Shown here: positions 42,253 to 52,750 of the stretch, piece by piece
Numbering within the stretch: the stretch's first letter is position 1
Layout of the letters: each line of letters opens with the position of its first letter
Source of the DNA: Agaribacterium haliotis
Lineage (GTDB): Bacteria; Pseudomonadota; Gammaproteobacteria; Pseudomonadales; Cellvibrionaceae
Direction of reading: 5' to 3'
Length of the DNA: 63,000 bases
NCBI RefSeq assembly: GCF_002312815.1
Contig: NZ_NKQJ01000017.1
Span: 1 to 63,000 of the forward strand
Notes under the pieces: generated by a model
Seen by the model: the letters and a program-made list of their open reading frames with translations, nothing else
The model's database searches: none
Told to the model about the DNA's origin: nothing
Program-made: the position numbers and the translations under genes

Positions 42253-45200
42253 TTAAAGCTTAAAGCGGTAGCCTAGGGTGTAGCGCGGCTCATAGTAGTT
42301 TTGATACGCGTACTGGTCGTCCCACTGGAAATAGTATTCTTCGTAAGACCCGGTGACATTGGAGCCGTTAAAATATATTTCGTGCTGTTCGCTAAACGCG
42401 TAGCTTGCTGACAGATCAACATAACCGACCGGTTTTTGATAAACGTCGAGGTTATCTGTCGCGCGGTTTTCTTCAGCGAGGCGTTCAGAGCGGTAGTTAT
42501 AGGCGATACGCGCTTGCCAGGGGCCCTGTTCAAACCATGCAATTAAGTTAAGTTGATGTTCGGAGTTTTCAGGGAAGGGTTTTTGCTTGCCTTCAATGTC
42601 TTCGTCATCTTGTTCGCTCGGCGACCAGGTGTAGTTGGCGTCAAGCCCAAAAGGGTTTAACCAGCCGTCGCTGAGGTCGCTAAACGCAAGGCGCCCGGCG
42701 AGTTCGAGGCCGTGAATTTGGCCGCCATCGCCCTGCACCGGCGTATCTACGCCAATAGTGACCGTGCTGCCATTCGGCCCGGGGAACTCGGTGGGTACCT
42801 CGGTTTGCTGAACAAAACTGTCGATATCCACTAAGAACGCGGCAATGCTTGCCGAGCTCGCCTGACCCAGGTACCACTCAGCACTTAAGTCGTAGTTGGT
42901 GCTCTGCCAGGGTTTTAATTGTGGGTTGCCACCTTTAGAGGCTTTGTTGACATACCACTGGCCATCGTCTGCGTTGAGTGATCGCTCATAGTTTTCACCG
43001 CCACCCCAGTTATCCAGATCCAGCGGTGTCATATTTTCGGTGTAGGCCGCGCGGATAAAAAAGTCGTCGGTGATGGCAAAATTTAAGTTTAATGCCGGCA
43101 GGGTAAATGAGTGCTCAACTTCGGTGGTGATATCGCCAATATCGACCGGGGTGTTACCGTAAGGGCGGTCTTCCCCGGTTTCGTTTTGATGCACTTTCAT
43201 TTCTGTTTCGATTTGGCGCACACCGATATTACCGGACATCAAACCTAACTCGAAGTTTGCCTGCACATAGATGGTCTGTTCGCTGTAATCAATTTTATAG
43301 CTGTCTCCGGGCACCACAGCTTTAACAGTCGAGCCAAACACTTTGTTGTGAAATGACTCCGGGTTATCGTAGTCGGCCGGGTCCACAGCCCAGATTCCTG
43401 GGATGCCTTTGACGGGGCCAAAGTCGGTCACCCATTTAACATTGTTGTGCAGGTTGATGGGGATCGGTGGCAAGGCGGTATAGCCCTGAAATTCACCGGT
43501 GCTGCTTAGGTTTTCACCGGCAACACAGCGCAAATCCGGGTCTTCCGGCTCGGCATTTAGCACCACATCGGTGGCTTTCCACTGCACTAAACAGCCTTCG
43601 TCATAGAACGGGGAAAACAGGTGGTATTTTTCCTGATCGATGGAGCGATCTGAATAGCGCAGGCCGGCATCAACACTGGTAAAAAAGCTATTTTCAAACT
43701 TCAAGCTGCCATCTAAACGAAAGACATCAAGCGTCGCCGAGCTGTTTTCATTGTTTTCGGAAGAAAATGCACCGACGTTGTAGCTGTCTATATTGGCCAT
43801 GTAATCGCGCAGGGTGTGGCCGGGGCCAAGTCCACCGTTTATCTCCTGGTCAAAACCACTAAAGCGCGCATGTTTGCCTTCGGTGTTGTAGGTGATTTGA
43901 GGGATTTCGGTATAACCGCGCGGATTGGGCGGTACAAAACAGCCGCCGTCTACACCTGCGACGGTGCCGTTGTCTCCACAGTATTCAGCGGGGTAAAACG
44001 GATTAATTCCGGTGGCGCTGCCATCCGTTAAATCGCCTTCATTGTAACCGTGGCGTTTTTCAAGATTTGCTTCACCGTGAAGGTAGCGGGCGCTACCGGT
44101 AAACATGCCGCCGTTGTCGTAGTTCAACTGTAAATTTAAATTGGTCGAGTCTTTGTTGAAGCTGTCGTTTTGGGAGAACGATTTAACCCGGCGAGCATCG
44201 ACATCAATTTCCTGCCAGGTAATCCAGGTTCTGCGGTCGTCGTTGCTCTCGGCGTCGTAGTCCTTGATATAGACACCTTTATCTTTGTATTTGGTCGGGG
44301 TGAAATAATCGAGCCCCTGCCATTTGTTGGTGGCACTCATACCAATTTTGCGATTGTATTCTTCTTCTTCGGAATAAAATGCTTCGGCAATAATTTCAAA
44401 GCCGCCGCCTAATTCAGCTTGCAAGGCACCATTAAAGCCGTAACGCTCGCGCTCGGTTTCTTGATTCCAGCCAACAAAACCCTGCGGCGCAGCCCAGTGG
44501 TGCTCGCTGCTTTGATCGCCCCAAGCGTTGGAGGCGTTGGTCCAGCCTGAATCGCCCGGCTCGGCGGTATTTACACCGTTGTAACTGTTAGAAAGGTGCG
44601 GGTTGGAATAGGCCGCCGAGGCCATAACACCGATGCGGTCATTGCGCCAGCTTAAAAGGCCGCTGGCGGCGGGGTCGATATCTTCGGTTTCGTTGCCGCG
44701 CTGTACTTCGGCGCTGGCTGTTGCACTTAGACCCTGCTCAAAATCAAACGGGCGCCAGGTTTTCAAATCGATGGTACCGGTAATGCCGGCAATGGCCTGG
44801 TTGGCCGATGACGATTTGTAGACATCGGCGCCTTTAAATAACTGCGCGGGTAAATCTGAGAACGACGGTTGCACGGTGACGATGGAGCCCGCGCCCATAA
44901 AGGCTTCGTCATTGAGCTTGGTCACCACTTGCGGCAGGCCGCGCAGGGAGACTTCGGTACCTTCACCTGCCGAGCGGCGGATTTGAATACCGGGTATGCG
45001 CTGCAGAGAGTCGGCAATGGTGACGTCGGGTAATTTACCGATATTTTCCGCAGACAGTGAATCCATTACCACGGCGGATTCGCGTTTGATATTAATGGCT
45101 GTCGCTTGAGCGCCGCGGTGGCCGAGAACAAATACTTCTTCTTCCAGGTTGTTGCCTTCTTGCGCAAAAACCGCTGCGCTCGCGCTCAGGCTAAGGCAGG

Positions 45201-45279
45201 TGGCGATGCTGACGGCAAGTGCTTTTTTGTGAAAGACAGGGGCGCAGTGGGCACCGCGCCTTGGGTTCTGATTTATCAT
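42253..45279 (-). CDS. TonB-dependent receptor, large carbohydrate-uptake type
   Basis: The 1008-residue outer-membrane protein has a signal peptide ending near 'ASAAVFAQEG'. A TonB-box-like 'EEEVFVLGHRG' follows, then a plug with 'TVSLRGLPQ'-like 'TEVSLRGLPQVVTKLND' and 'LFKGADVYKSSSANQAIAGI', and a long barrel ending in 'PRYTLGYRFKL'. Size, the 'ADSLQRIPGIQI' plug motif and the terminal Phe-Lys-Leu fit the Xanthomonas-Caulobacter type (TIGR01782-like) receptors that take up oligosaccharides. The start has GGGGGAAATA before ATG. It diverges from the symporter gene, and the shared intergenic region carries three LacI-type palindromes, so uptake of cello-oligosaccharides is the likely role. 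Confidence 0.92.
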   Translation of the reverse strand: MINQNPRRGAHCAPVFHKKALAVSIATCLSLSASAAVFAQEGNNLEEEVFVLGHRGAQATAINIKRESAVVMDSLSAENIGKLPDVTIADSLQRIPGIQIRRSAGEGTEVSLRGLPQVVTKLNDEAFMGAGSIVTVQPSFSDLPAQLFKGADVYKSSSANQAIAGITGTIDLKTWRPFDFEQGLSATASAEVQRGNETEDIDPAASGLLSWRNDRIGVMASAAYSNPHLSNSYNGVNTAEPGDSGWTNASNAWGDQSSEHHWAAPQGFVGWNQETERERYGFNGALQAELGGGFEIIAEAFYSEEEEYNRKIGMSATNKWQGLDYFTPTKYKDKGVYIKDYDAESNDDRRTWITWQEIDVDARRVKSFSQNDSFNKDSTNLNLQLNYDNGGMFTGSARYLHGEANLEKRHGYNEGDLTDGSATGINPFYPAEYCGDNGTVAGVDGGCFVPPNPRGYTEIPQITYNTEGKHARFSGFDQEINGGLGPGHTLRDYMANIDSYNVGAFSSENNENSSATLDVFRLDGSLKFENSFFTSVDAGLRYSDRSIDQEKYHLFSPFYDEGCLVQWKATDVVLNAEPEDPDLRCVAGENLSSTGEFQGYTALPPIPINLHNNVKWVTDFGPVKGIPGIWAVDPADYDNPESFHNKVFGSTVKAVVPGDSYKIDYSEQTIYVQANFELGLMSGNIGVRQIETEMKVHQNETGEDRPYGNTPVDIGDITTEVEHSFTLPALNLNFAITDDFFIRAAYTENMTPLDLDNWGGGENYERSLNADDGQWYVNKASKGGNPQLKPWQSTNYDLSAEWYLGQASSASIAAFLVDIDSFVQQTEVPTEFPGPNGSTVTIGVDTPVQGDGGQIHGLELAGRLAFSDLSDGWLNPFGLDANYTWSPSEQDDEDIEGKQKPFPENSEHQLNLIAWFEQGPWQARIAYNYRSERLAEENRATDNLDVYQKPVGYVDLSASYAFSEQHEIYFNGSNVTGSYEEYYFQWDDQYAYQNYYEPRYTLGYRFKL

Positions 45280-45366
45280 TATTTCCCCCTATGAGCCGGG
45301 CTTTAAGTGACGTTCAGCAGGCGCTAGGCGGAGTGATCCCCGGGCGCGCTGCTTCGTTCCATTATT

Positions 45367-45382
45367 ATTAAAACGTTTTACA
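45367..45382. promoter_or_regulatory. LacI-type operator, receptor side
   Basis: ATTAAAACGTTTTACA keeps 14 of 16 positions of the lacI-halogenase operator. It lies 88 bp before the TonB receptor ATG on the complementary strand. Confidence 0.8.
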
Positions 45383-45521
45383 TTGGATGCCGAAAAAAAG
45401 GTGGGCACGCCAGCTTTGTAAAACCGCTAAAATCCATTTATCCATCACCAAACTCGTTCTGTCGTCAAAAACAACGCGAAAGAAGCTTAGCTACAGCGGC
45501 GAGGACGCTACGGGCAGGAAA

Positions 45522-45537
45522 AGTAAATCGTTTTACA
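45522..45537. promoter_or_regulatory. LacI-type operator, central
   Basis: AGTAAATCGTTTTACA keeps 14 of 16 positions of TGTAAAACGTTTTACA, with the central CG retained. It lies 155 bp from the receptor-side site and 230 bp from the symporter-side site. Confidence 0.72.
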
Positions 45538-45751
45538 ATTTGCTTGTCAACAATTTCGTTCACAGTTTTTTATGTGCGCATTGTTTTTTTACATAAAAAC
45601 AAAGCTCTGCAGCCCTGTTTTACTGGAAATACGCGTATTTACATGAGTTATATATTTTTTAGAGATTACTGTTGGTTCTGATTATTTCCAAAGTTGCTTT
45701 TGCAGCTTGCTTTGATTTAGTTCTTGCAGAGCTGGTTTAACTTTGCTTGAA

Positions 45752-45767
45752 TGTAAATCGTTTTACA
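45752..45767. promoter_or_regulatory. LacI-type operator, symporter side
   Basis: TGTAAATCGTTTTACA keeps 15 of 16 positions. It lies 45 bp before the symporter ATG at 45813 and inside the longer TTG-started frame, which supports the downstream start. Confidence 0.82.
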
Positions 45768-45812
45768 AAAACAATAATTCGTAACGAATCCAGAAGGATT
45801 ACTGAGTTCGCC

Positions 45813-47732
45813 ATGCAGTCAACCATGCAATTACAGGGCATCGACCTGGCCATTATTGCCGCTTATCTTCTCGCTACCGTTGTTATCGGCCTTTATTTAA
45901 AAAAACGTGCAAGCCAAAATCTGCGCAGTTATTTCCAGGGCGGCAGGCAGTTGCCGTGGTACATGCTCGGGCTTTCCAACGCCTCGGGCATGTTTGATAT
46001 CAGCGGCACCATGTGGCTGGTAACGCTGTGTTTTATCTACGGCTTAAAAAGTATCTGGATTCCGTGGTTGTGGCCGGTGTTTAACCAGATTTTTCTCGCT
46101 GCGTTTTTGTCGATGTGGCTGCGTCGATCGAATGTATTAACCGGTGCCGAATGGATACAGACCCGCTTTGGCAATGACCTTGGCGGGCGCTTATCACACA
46201 TGGTTGTGGTGCTGTTTGCACTGATTAGCGCGCTGGGTTTTCTCGCCTACGGTTTTGTTGGCATCGGAAAGTTTATGGAGATTTTTATTCCGTGGGAGGC
46301 GGTGGCGCCCTATGTGCCGTTTCATGTCAGTGAGGCCTATGTGCCGCATTTATACGGTATCTTTTTTACCAGCATCGCAACCCTTTACGTAATGTTGGGC
46401 GGCATGCTCAGCATCGTCTGGGCCGATGTGATGCAGTTTACAATCATGACAGTCTCGGCAGTGATTATCGCGGTTATCGCAATGGCCAATGTCAGCCCGG
46501 AAGCGCTGCAGGCGGCGACGCCCGCCGGTTGGAGTGATCCGTTTTTTGCATGGCAGCTCGATTTGGATTGGTCGGCGCTGATTCACGAGGTCAACGATAA
46601 AATCGTCAGCGATGGTTATAGCCTGTTTAGCATCTTTTTTATGATGATGCTGTTTAAAGGTGTACTGGTCAGCCTCGCCGGGCCTGCCCCCAATTACGAT
46701 ATGCAAAAAATTCTGGCGACACGGTCACCGCGTGAAGCGGCCTTGATGAGTGGTTTTGTCTCCATTGTGCTGATGCCGATTCGCTACCTGATGATCGCAG
46801 GTTTTGCTGTATTGGCGATCGTTTATTACCAAGAGCTTGATCTGGTCAGCGGCGGGCGTTTAGATTTTGAAAATATACTGCCCTCGGCGATTTTACAGTT
46901 TGCCCCTGTCGGTATTATCGGTTTGATACTCGCCGGTTTACTTGCCGCGTTTATGTCGACCTTTGCCTCGACGGTCAATGCCGCCCCGGCTTATTTAGTC
47001 AACGATATATATAAGCGCTACATCAACCCGCAGGCGGACAATAAAAAACTAGTGCGCTGGAGCTACGTAGTCTCTGTGGCGGTGGTACTGATTAGCACCG
47101 CTATTGGTTTGTTGATCGAAAGCATCAACAGCATATTGCAGTGGTTGGTTTCCGGGCTCTGGGGCGGTTATGTTGTCTCCAATGTGCTCAAGTGGTACTG
47201 GTGGCGCCTGAACGGTATGGGCTTTTTCTGGGGCATGCTGGCAGGTATTGTCGGCGCACTATTTTTCCCGCCTCTGTTTAAATCCATTTATCCAAATATC
47301 GCCGGCGATATTGTTCCGCTTTTTGTTTTTCCGTTTTTGTTACTGTTTTCAGGCACGGTCTGTGTGCTGGCAAGCCTGTTAAGCAAAGCTGAAGACGAAC
47401 AGGTATTGCTGGAATTTTACCGCACAGTCCGGCCGTGGGGTTTTTGGGGGCCAGTTCGGGCACGGGCTCTGGCTGAAGATCAGAATTTCGCTGTGAACAA
47501 AGATTTTAAGCGAGATATGTTTAATGTGACGTTGGGCATTGTTGCCCAAACCTGCCTTGTCGCAATGCCGATATTCCTGGTTACCGGCGACTACGACAGC
47601 CTAATTGTGGCAACGGCGGTGTTCCTGGTTTTGGCCAGCACACTCAAACGCAGTTGGTACGATCACCTTCCCAAAGACCGCAATAAAAAATCCGCGCTTG
47701 ACGATAAGCGACTGGAAATGCAGCAAATCTAA
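45813..47732 (+). CDS. Sodium:solute symporter (SSS family), probable sugar transporter
   Basis: The 639-residue inner-membrane protein has about 13-14 helices, starting with 'LAIIAAYLLATVVIGLYLKK'. SSS-family marks are present: 'SYFQGGRQLPWYMLGLSNAS', 'GLILAGLLAAFMSTFASTVN', with unwound-helix residues and a sodium-site Ser/Thr cluster. The ATG at 45813 (with GAAGGATT further upstream) is preferred; 45825 is also possible. It is 61 bp upstream of the cellobiose phosphorylase gene, so the two are likely cotranscribed under the LacI operator at 45752. Import of cellobiose or cello-oligosaccharides from the periplasm is inferred from this context. Confidence 0.92.
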   Translation: MQSTMQLQGIDLAIIAAYLLATVVIGLYLKKRASQNLRSYFQGGRQLPWYMLGLSNASGMFDISGTMWLVTLCFIYGLKSIWIPWLWPVFNQIFLAAFLSMWLRRSNVLTGAEWIQTRFGNDLGGRLSHMVVVLFALISALGFLAYGFVGIGKFMEIFIPWEAVAPYVPFHVSEAYVPHLYGIFFTSIATLYVMLGGMLSIVWADVMQFTIMTVSAVIIAVIAMANVSPEALQAATPAGWSDPFFAWQLDLDWSALIHEVNDKIVSDGYSLFSIFFMMMLFKGVLVSLAGPAPNYDMQKILATRSPREAALMSGFVSIVLMPIRYLMIAGFAVLAIVYYQELDLVSGGRLDFENILPSAILQFAPVGIIGLILAGLLAAFMSTFASTVNAAPAYLVNDIYKRYINPQADNKKLVRWSYVVSVAVVLISTAIGLLIESINSILQWLVSGLWGGYVVSNVLKWYWWRLNGMGFFWGMLAGIVGALFFPPLFKSIYPNIAGDIVPLFVFPFLLLFSGTVCVLASLLSKAEDEQVLLEFYRTVRPWGFWGPVRARALAEDQNFAVNKDFKRDMFNVTLGIVAQTCLVAMPIFLVTGDYDSLIVATAVFLVLASTLKRSWYDHLPKDRNKKSALDDKRLEMQQI

Positions 47733-47793
47733 TATTCTCTGATTCGGGCCGCAAAAAACGGCGGCTCGTGGCAAGCCAAAATGGAACTTGATT

Positions 47794-50235
47794 ATGAATG
47801 CTGAGACCGAGCAGTTTGGATATTTTGATGATGACAATCGCGAGTACGTTGTCACCACACCGAAGACACCGTGGCCGTGGATAAACTACCTTGGCAATGA
47901 AAACTTTTTTTCATTGATTTCGAATACCGCAGGTGGCTACAGCTTTTATCGAGACGCAAAGTTTCGCCGCTTGACACGCTATCGCTACAACTCTGTGCCG
48001 CTCGATAACGGCGGCCGCTATTTTTACATCAATGACGGTGGCAGCGTGTGGTCGCCGGGGTGGAAACCTTGTAAAAGCGCGCTCGATCACTATGAATGTC
48101 GTCACGGTATGAGCTACAGCCGTATTACTTCGGAAAAAGACAAACTGCGGGCCAGCGCGCTATTTTTTGTTCCGCTCGGCTACAACCTGGAAATTCAGCA
48201 ATTAAAGTTAAAAAATCTTGGCGCGAGCAATAAACGTATTCGTTTGTATTCTATGCAGGAGTGGTGTCTGTGGAATGCTGAAGATGATATGACAAACTTT
48301 CAGCGGAACTTTTCAACCGGCGAGGTTGAAGTTGAAGATTCAACCATTTACCACAAAACCGAGTTTCGCGAGCGGCGCAACCACTACGCGTTTTACCACG
48401 TCAATCGCGATATTAGTGGTTTTGACACCCAGCGTGAAGAATTTCTCGGTGCCGACAACGGTTTTGATTGCCCGCAAGCAGTGCTTGAAGGGGCGCGAAA
48501 TTCCATGGCTCACGGCTGGGCTCCGATCGCCTCACACGAATTGGAGATCGAATTAAAACCGGGTGAAGAGACCAGTTTGGTCTTTATTCTCGGTTATGTC
48601 GAGCTAGATGAAGAGGCAAAGTGGCAGGCGCCCGGCATTATAAATAAGCAGCCTGCGCAAGGCTTGCTTTCACTGTTTGATAGTGATGCCAAAGTCGAGG
48701 CCGCGTGGCTGCAACTAAAAGAGCACTGGCAGCGCATGCTCAATCGTTTTCAATTAAACAGTGACGATGACAAGCTCAATCGCAGCGTAAATATCTGGAA
48801 TCAATACCAGTGCCTGGTCACCTTTAATATGAGTCGCAGTGCCTCTTTTTTTGAAGCTGGCATCGGTCGCGGCATGGGGTTTCGCGATTCAAATCAGGAT
48901 TTGCTTGGTTTTATTCACTTGGATGCCGAGCGCTCGCGCGAGCGTATTTTGGATATAGCCGCGATTCAATTTGAAGATGGCTCTGTTTACCACCAGTACC
49001 AGCCGCTCACTAAAAAAGGTAATGCCGCCATTGGCGGTAACTTTAACGATGACCCTTTGTGGTTAATCTGTTCAACGACGGCTTATATCAAAGAGACCGG
49101 CGACTTTTCGATACTTGACGAAGCGGTGCCGTTTAACAATGATGAAAATAATTGTGCGAGTTTATTCGAGCACTTAAAAATAAGTTTTAACCATGTGCTG
49201 AATAATCTCGGCCCTCACGGTTTGCCTTTAATCGGCCGCGCCGACTGGAACGATTGCTTAAACTTAAACTGTTTTTCAAAAGACCCGAATGAAAGTTTTC
49301 AAACTACGGAAAACCAACAGGGGCGTATTGCCGAATCGTTAATGATTGCCGGCATGTTTGTCTATTACGGCAAAGCCTATGCCGAGCTGTGTAAGCATTT
49401 CCAACAAGAAAACGAAGCGGAGCGAGCCATGCGCGAAGTTGAGCGCATGAGTGATGCCGTTATGCAGCACGGTTGGGATGGGCAGTGGTTCCTGCGCGCC
49501 TACGATGCCAATGGTAATAAAGTCGGCAGTAAAGACAGCGACGGCAGCAAGATATTTATCGAGAGCCAGGGTTTTTGCGCCATGGCCGGTATTGGGCTAG
49601 AGCAGGGCAGGGTTGAGACTGCGCTCGATTCGGTTGAGAAGTTGCTAAGTTGTGACTACGGCATCGTGCTGAATTATCCGGCATTTACACGTTACCACCT
49701 CGAATACGGTGAGATATCCACTTACCCGCCCGGCTATAAAGAAAATGGCGGCATTTTTTGCCACAACAACCCCTGGATTATTATTGCTGAAACCAGTATC
49801 GGCCGGGGCGATCGGGCTTTTGATTATTTTTGTAAGCTGGCGCCGGCCTACCAAGCCCATGTTGGCTTGAGAAAAACGGAGCCCTACGTTTATGCGCAAA
49901 TGGTCGCCGGCAAAGAGGCGCCAAACCCGGGCCAGGCAAAAAATTCCTGGCTAACCGGTACGGCAGCGTGGAACTATCACGCCGTTAGTGAGCATATACT
50001 CGGTATCAAGCCGCACTACCTGGGCTTGTGCATAGAGCCTTGCCTGCCGGCATCGTTGACTAACTATCGAGTCAGGCGCGAGTTTCGCGGCACCACTTAC
50101 GATATACATGTCGACAACTCGGCAGGGCTTAATCAGGGCAATTTACAGATCACCGTGGACGGCGAAATTTGTACAGAGAGCTATTTGCCGCAGGCGGCCG
50201 GTAAAACACTGAAAGTTGAGGTCAAACTATTCTAA
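47794..50235 (+). CDS. GH94 cellobiose phosphorylase
   Basis: The 813-residue cytoplasmic enzyme matches GH94 throughout. It opens with '[20 protein letters not shown]', carries '[20 protein letters not shown]' in its N-terminal beta-sandwich, and '[18 protein letters not shown]' and '[11 protein letters not shown]' in the (alpha/alpha)6 barrel; the DWND segment (Asp484 and Asp487) contains the catalytic acid. Length and motifs fit cellobiose phosphorylase rather than cellodextrin phosphorylase. It splits cellobiose with phosphate to glucose-1-phosphate and glucose, saving ATP. The ATG at 47794 is chosen; a TTG lies two codons earlier. It follows the symporter in the same probable operon, with a terminator at 50292. 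Confidence 0.94.
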   Translation: MNAETEQFGYFDDDNREYVVTTPKTPWPWINYLGNENFFSLISNTAGGYSFYRDAKFRRLTRYRYNSVPLDNGGRYFYINDGGSVWSPGWKPCKSALDHYECRHGMSYSRITSEKDKLRASALFFVPLGYNLEIQQLKLKNLGASNKRIRLYSMQEWCLWNAEDDMTNFQRNFSTGEVEVEDSTIYHKTEFRERRNHYAFYHVNRDISGFDTQREEFLGADNGFDCPQAVLEGARNSMAHGWAPIASHELEIELKPGEETSLVFILGYVELDEEAKWQAPGIINKQPAQGLLSLFDSDAKVEAAWLQLKEHWQRMLNRFQLNSDDDKLNRSVNIWNQYQCLVTFNMSRSASFFEAGIGRGMGFRDSNQDLLGFIHLDAERSRERILDIAAIQFEDGSVYHQYQPLTKKGNAAIGGNFNDDPLWLICSTTAYIKETGDFSILDEAVPFNNDENNCASLFEHLKISFNHVLNNLGPHGLPLIGRADWNDCLNLNCFSKDPNESFQTTENQQGRIAESLMIAGMFVYYGKAYAELCKHFQQENEAERAMREVERMSDAVMQHGWDGQWFLRAYDANGNKVGSKDSDGSKIFIESQGFCAMAGIGLEQGRVETALDSVEKLLSCDYGIVLNYPAFTRYHLEYGEISTYPPGYKENGGIFCHNNPWIIIAETSIGRGDRAFDYFCKLAPAYQAHVGLRKTEPYVYAQMVAGKEAPNPGQAKNSWLTGTAAWNYHAVSEHILGIKPHYLGLCIEPCLPASLTNYRVRREFRGTTYDIHVDNSAGLNQGNLQITVDGEICTESYLPQAAGKTLKVEVKLF

Positions 50236-50291
50236 AGGCGGGCCGTGGTGACGGGGCAAAAAGCGCTAAATTAAAAGCGTTGAACTGGGGG

Positions 50292-50320
50292 CGGGCTCTA
50301 TATTTAGAGCCCGTTTTCAT
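50292..50320 (+). terminator. Rho-independent terminator of the symporter-GH94 operon
   Basis: CGGGCTCTA and TAGAGCCCG form a perfect 9-bp stem with a TATT loop, followed by TTTTCATTT, 57 bp after the GH94 stop. Confidence 0.9.
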
Positions 50321-50333
50321 TTAATAGCGGGCG

Positions 50334-50894
50334 CTAGTTTGCCGGATCTTGTGTATCAATGGTTTTGCCGAGCATGCGCGCTAAGGTTCCGTCTTTATCG
50401 ATAAACTGGTGCTTAAGGGCGGCAGCGATATGCAGGATAATCAGCGCAATCAGTATTTTTCCGCCGAGGCCGTGGATAATATGGCCAAGTTGCGCGAGGC
50501 TTTCGTTTTTCTCGCCTTTGCCGATAATCTCAAAACCAAATACGGCAACGGGATAGCCGCCTCCCATGCTCATCATGATGCCTGAGATTGGCATAAACAG
50601 CGTGCCGAGAAGCAAGAACCAGTGAGTAAAGCTGGCCAGGGCTTTTTCCCAGTTTTTTACCGGGCTCAAGGCTTTGGGGAAGCCATTTTTTAAGCGCCAG
50701 CTAAAACGCAGTGCGGCAATAAGTAAGATAAGCACACCAAAGCTCTTGTGTTGGGCAATAAACCCCCACTTTTGCGGCCCGCCTTCGAGCGATTCGATAT
50801 ATAAACCAAAAGGCAGCATGGCAATCATGCTAAGTGCCAAAAGCCAGTGCAGGCTAATGGTGATGTGACTAAAACGTTGGTGGGTATCTTTCAT
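50334..50894 (-). CDS. Cytochrome b561 family protein
   Basis: The 186-residue inner-membrane protein has four helices with heme-ligating histidines at the usual places: 'SLHWLLALSMIAMLPFGLYI', 'HKSFGVLILLIAALRFSW', 'FTHWFLLLGTLFMPISGIMM' and 'HGLGGKILIALIILHIAAAL'. It matches YodB/CybB-type b561, which oxidises ubiquinol and can reduce superoxide. It diverges from a LysR regulator with a 254-bp gap between them. Confidence 0.92.
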   Translation of the reverse strand: MKDTHQRFSHITISLHWLLALSMIAMLPFGLYIESLEGGPQKWGFIAQHKSFGVLILLIAALRFSWRLKNGFPKALSPVKNWEKALASFTHWFLLLGTLFMPISGIMMSMGGGYPVAVFGFEIIGKGEKNESLAQLGHIIHGLGGKILIALIILHIAAALKHQFIDKDGTLARMLGKTIDTQDPAN

Positions 50895-51148
50895 AGCTGC
50901 TCCACAATAATATCCGGGCCCGTTAACGATAGCTGTGCCGGGCTTGCCTGTACGTGTTGATCGGTACCGTTTGACCAGTACCGCTTGATCAACACCGGCA
51001 AGCGCTCAGCGCCGGCGCCAGCTTAGCTGAATTTGATATCAGTTTGCCAGTGCCCGTTTAAACTACAGGGCAAATAGCGTGAAGCACGGCGCCTGGCATC
51101 AATTACGGCATATAATATTGCTTTAGTCGCTGTATAAAGACGCACATT

Positions 51149-52090
51149 ATGTTGCTTGAAGATCTTCATATCGTAATAAAAGTTGCTGAATGTGGCAGCA
51201 TTACCGCCGCAGCAAAACAGTTGGACATGCGCACCGCAACGGCAAGCGCGGCGTTAAAACGCGTTGAGGCGTCCCTCGGCATGGAGTTATTTGTGCGCAG
51301 CACCCGCCGCTTGCGTTTGTCTTCTGCCGGTGAGCGCTATCTGCCTCAGTGCCAACAAGCCTTAGCGCTACTTGATCAGGCGCGGGGCAATGTGCTCAAT
51401 GAGCTCGACCTGATTGATGGCGAGGTGCGTATCGCGCTGTCCTCCGATCTGGGGCGCAATGTTGTAAGCCCCTGGCTCGATGAATTTATGCAGCAGTATT
51501 CGAAGTTGTCGTTGCGCTGTAATATTAGTGACAGCAAGATTGATTTTTATCGCGATTCGGTGGATATGGCACTGCGCTATGGTTCACCTGCTGATGCCAG
51601 TAGCTACGGCTTTAAAATTTGTGATGTGCCCAAGCTTTTGTGTGCCAGCCCCACCTACTTACAGGCTCGCGGAACACCAAAAACACCTGCAGAGCTTGCT
51701 AAGCACAACTGTTTATTTTATCAGCTGCACGATGTGCTGCAGGATGAGTGGAGCTTTGACGATGGCCAGTTGCTACAGCGCTTTAAGTTAAGCGGTGATC
51801 GGGCCAGTAATGACGGCGATCAAGTGCGCCGCTGGTGTGTTGCCGGGCACGGCTTGGCTTTAAAGTCGTGTTTAGATGTGGCGGAAGATTTATTGTCTGG
51901 GCGCCTGCATGCACTGATGCCAGACTATGTGGCTCCGCCGACAGAGCTTTGGCTTTTATGCCCGAGCAAGCAATCGATTACACCTACGCTGCGTTTATTG
52001 CGCGATTTTTTCCGGGAAAAAACCGCGCATGTAATCAAGCAGTTGCATCAAGCGAAGATCTTATCTTCGCCTACATCCGGTGCGGGTTAA
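51149..52090 (+). CDS. LysR-family transcriptional regulator
   Basis: The 313-residue protein has the N-terminal LysR helix-turn-helix ('VIKVAECGSITAAAKQLDMR', 'ATASAALKRVEASLGMELFV', 'RLSSAGERYL') and the substrate-binding type II periplasmic-like domain from about 90 onward ('VRIALSSDLGRNVVSPWLDE'). It belongs to the CrgA-like LysR subgroup by general appearance. It is divergent from cytochrome b561 and upstream of the leftward ABM monooxygenase, which are candidate targets. Start at 51149 gives the expected short N-terminus. Confidence 0.93.
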   Translation: MLLEDLHIVIKVAECGSITAAAKQLDMRTATASAALKRVEASLGMELFVRSTRRLRLSSAGERYLPQCQQALALLDQARGNVLNELDLIDGEVRIALSSDLGRNVVSPWLDEFMQQYSKLSLRCNISDSKIDFYRDSVDMALRYGSPADASSYGFKICDVPKLLCASPTYLQARGTPKTPAELAKHNCLFYQLHDVLQDEWSFDDGQLLQRFKLSGDRASNDGDQVRRWCVAGHGLALKSCLDVAEDLLSGRLHALMPDYVAPPTELWLLCPSKQSITPTLRLLRDFFREKTAHVIKQLHQAKILSSPTSGAG

Positions 52091-52122
52091 ATTTATTTAG
52101 CCCTCTAGAGCAGCAATAGCGC

Positions 52123-52413
52123 TTAGGCAATATGTGTCATTTCGTTGAGCGTGAATTGCTCAACCGCGCCGTCAGTAGCGGCCATATATTGTTTTAGGTG
52201 CTCATTGTTCATATGGGTTTGCCAAAGCTCACGTGAACGCCAGTTTTCATAGAAGACAAAGTGCGCGGGATTGTCGTTGTCTTGATGCAGGTCGTAGTTG
52301 ATGCAGCCCTGTTCGGCCCGGGTAATATCGATGAGCTTGAGCAGCTCACTTTTTACCAGTTCTACCTGATCTGCTTTGGCTTTGATTGTTGCGACAATGG
52401 TGAGAGTTGCCAT
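52123..52413 (-). CDS. ABM-domain quinol monooxygenase-like protein
   Basis: The 96-residue protein is a single antibiotic-biosynthesis monooxygenase domain (ferredoxin-like fold), as in YgiN. Motifs are 'TIVATIKAKADQVELVKSEL', 'DITRAEQGCINYDLHQDNDN', 'FYENWRSRELWQTHMNNEH'. Family members oxidise quinols or act on small phenolics without a cofactor. It converges with the LysR gene (32 bp between stops). Confidence 0.92.
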   Translation of the reverse strand: MATLTIVATIKAKADQVELVKSELLKLIDITRAEQGCINYDLHQDNDNPAHFVFYENWRSRELWQTHMNNEHLKQYMAATDGAVEQFTLNEMTHIA

Positions 52414-52750
52414 AGTGTTTTTTCCTTAAGTGGCGGCGTAATTGCCTCGGTGATGCTGTGGCGGCACGCTTTGCAAGTGCGCTCGCGAAGCGCTGAGATC
52501 TGCGATGCCGGAGCCTATGTTAGGCGGCATATTCTTAGGTAAAAACCGCGTCTTACTTGAAAGATTCTCAAAGTATATTTGATAATCACAGGCCAGCCTG
52601 AGAGGCAGTGATCTCGATATTTGCCTGTGGCGTATATCCGTATTGACAGATATTTTGTGTTTTGTTTGTCTATTTTATAAGGGCATAGATTTTTAGTAAT
52701 GATGTAAAAACGTACTTGTCGCTAAATAGTCTTCACCACGAGGAAATGTT
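52414..52750. other. Intergenic region upstream of ABM and VOC genes
   Basis: This 337-bp gap holds the divergent promoters of the leftward ABM monooxygenase gene and the rightward VOC gene. An AT-rich stretch (TATTTTATAAGGGCATAG near 52670-52690) could be part of the VOC promoter. No gene or clear operator is visible. Confidence 0.45.

Larger units (their letters stand above)
45280..45812. other. Divergent regulatory region with three LacI-type sites
   Basis: This 533-bp gap separates the TonB receptor and symporter genes. Three copies of the LacI-type palindrome (45367, 45522 and 45752) account for much of its regulatory content. No gene was recognised. The spacing of the three sites (155 and 230 bp) would allow DNA looping between the two promoters. 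Confidence 0.65.
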
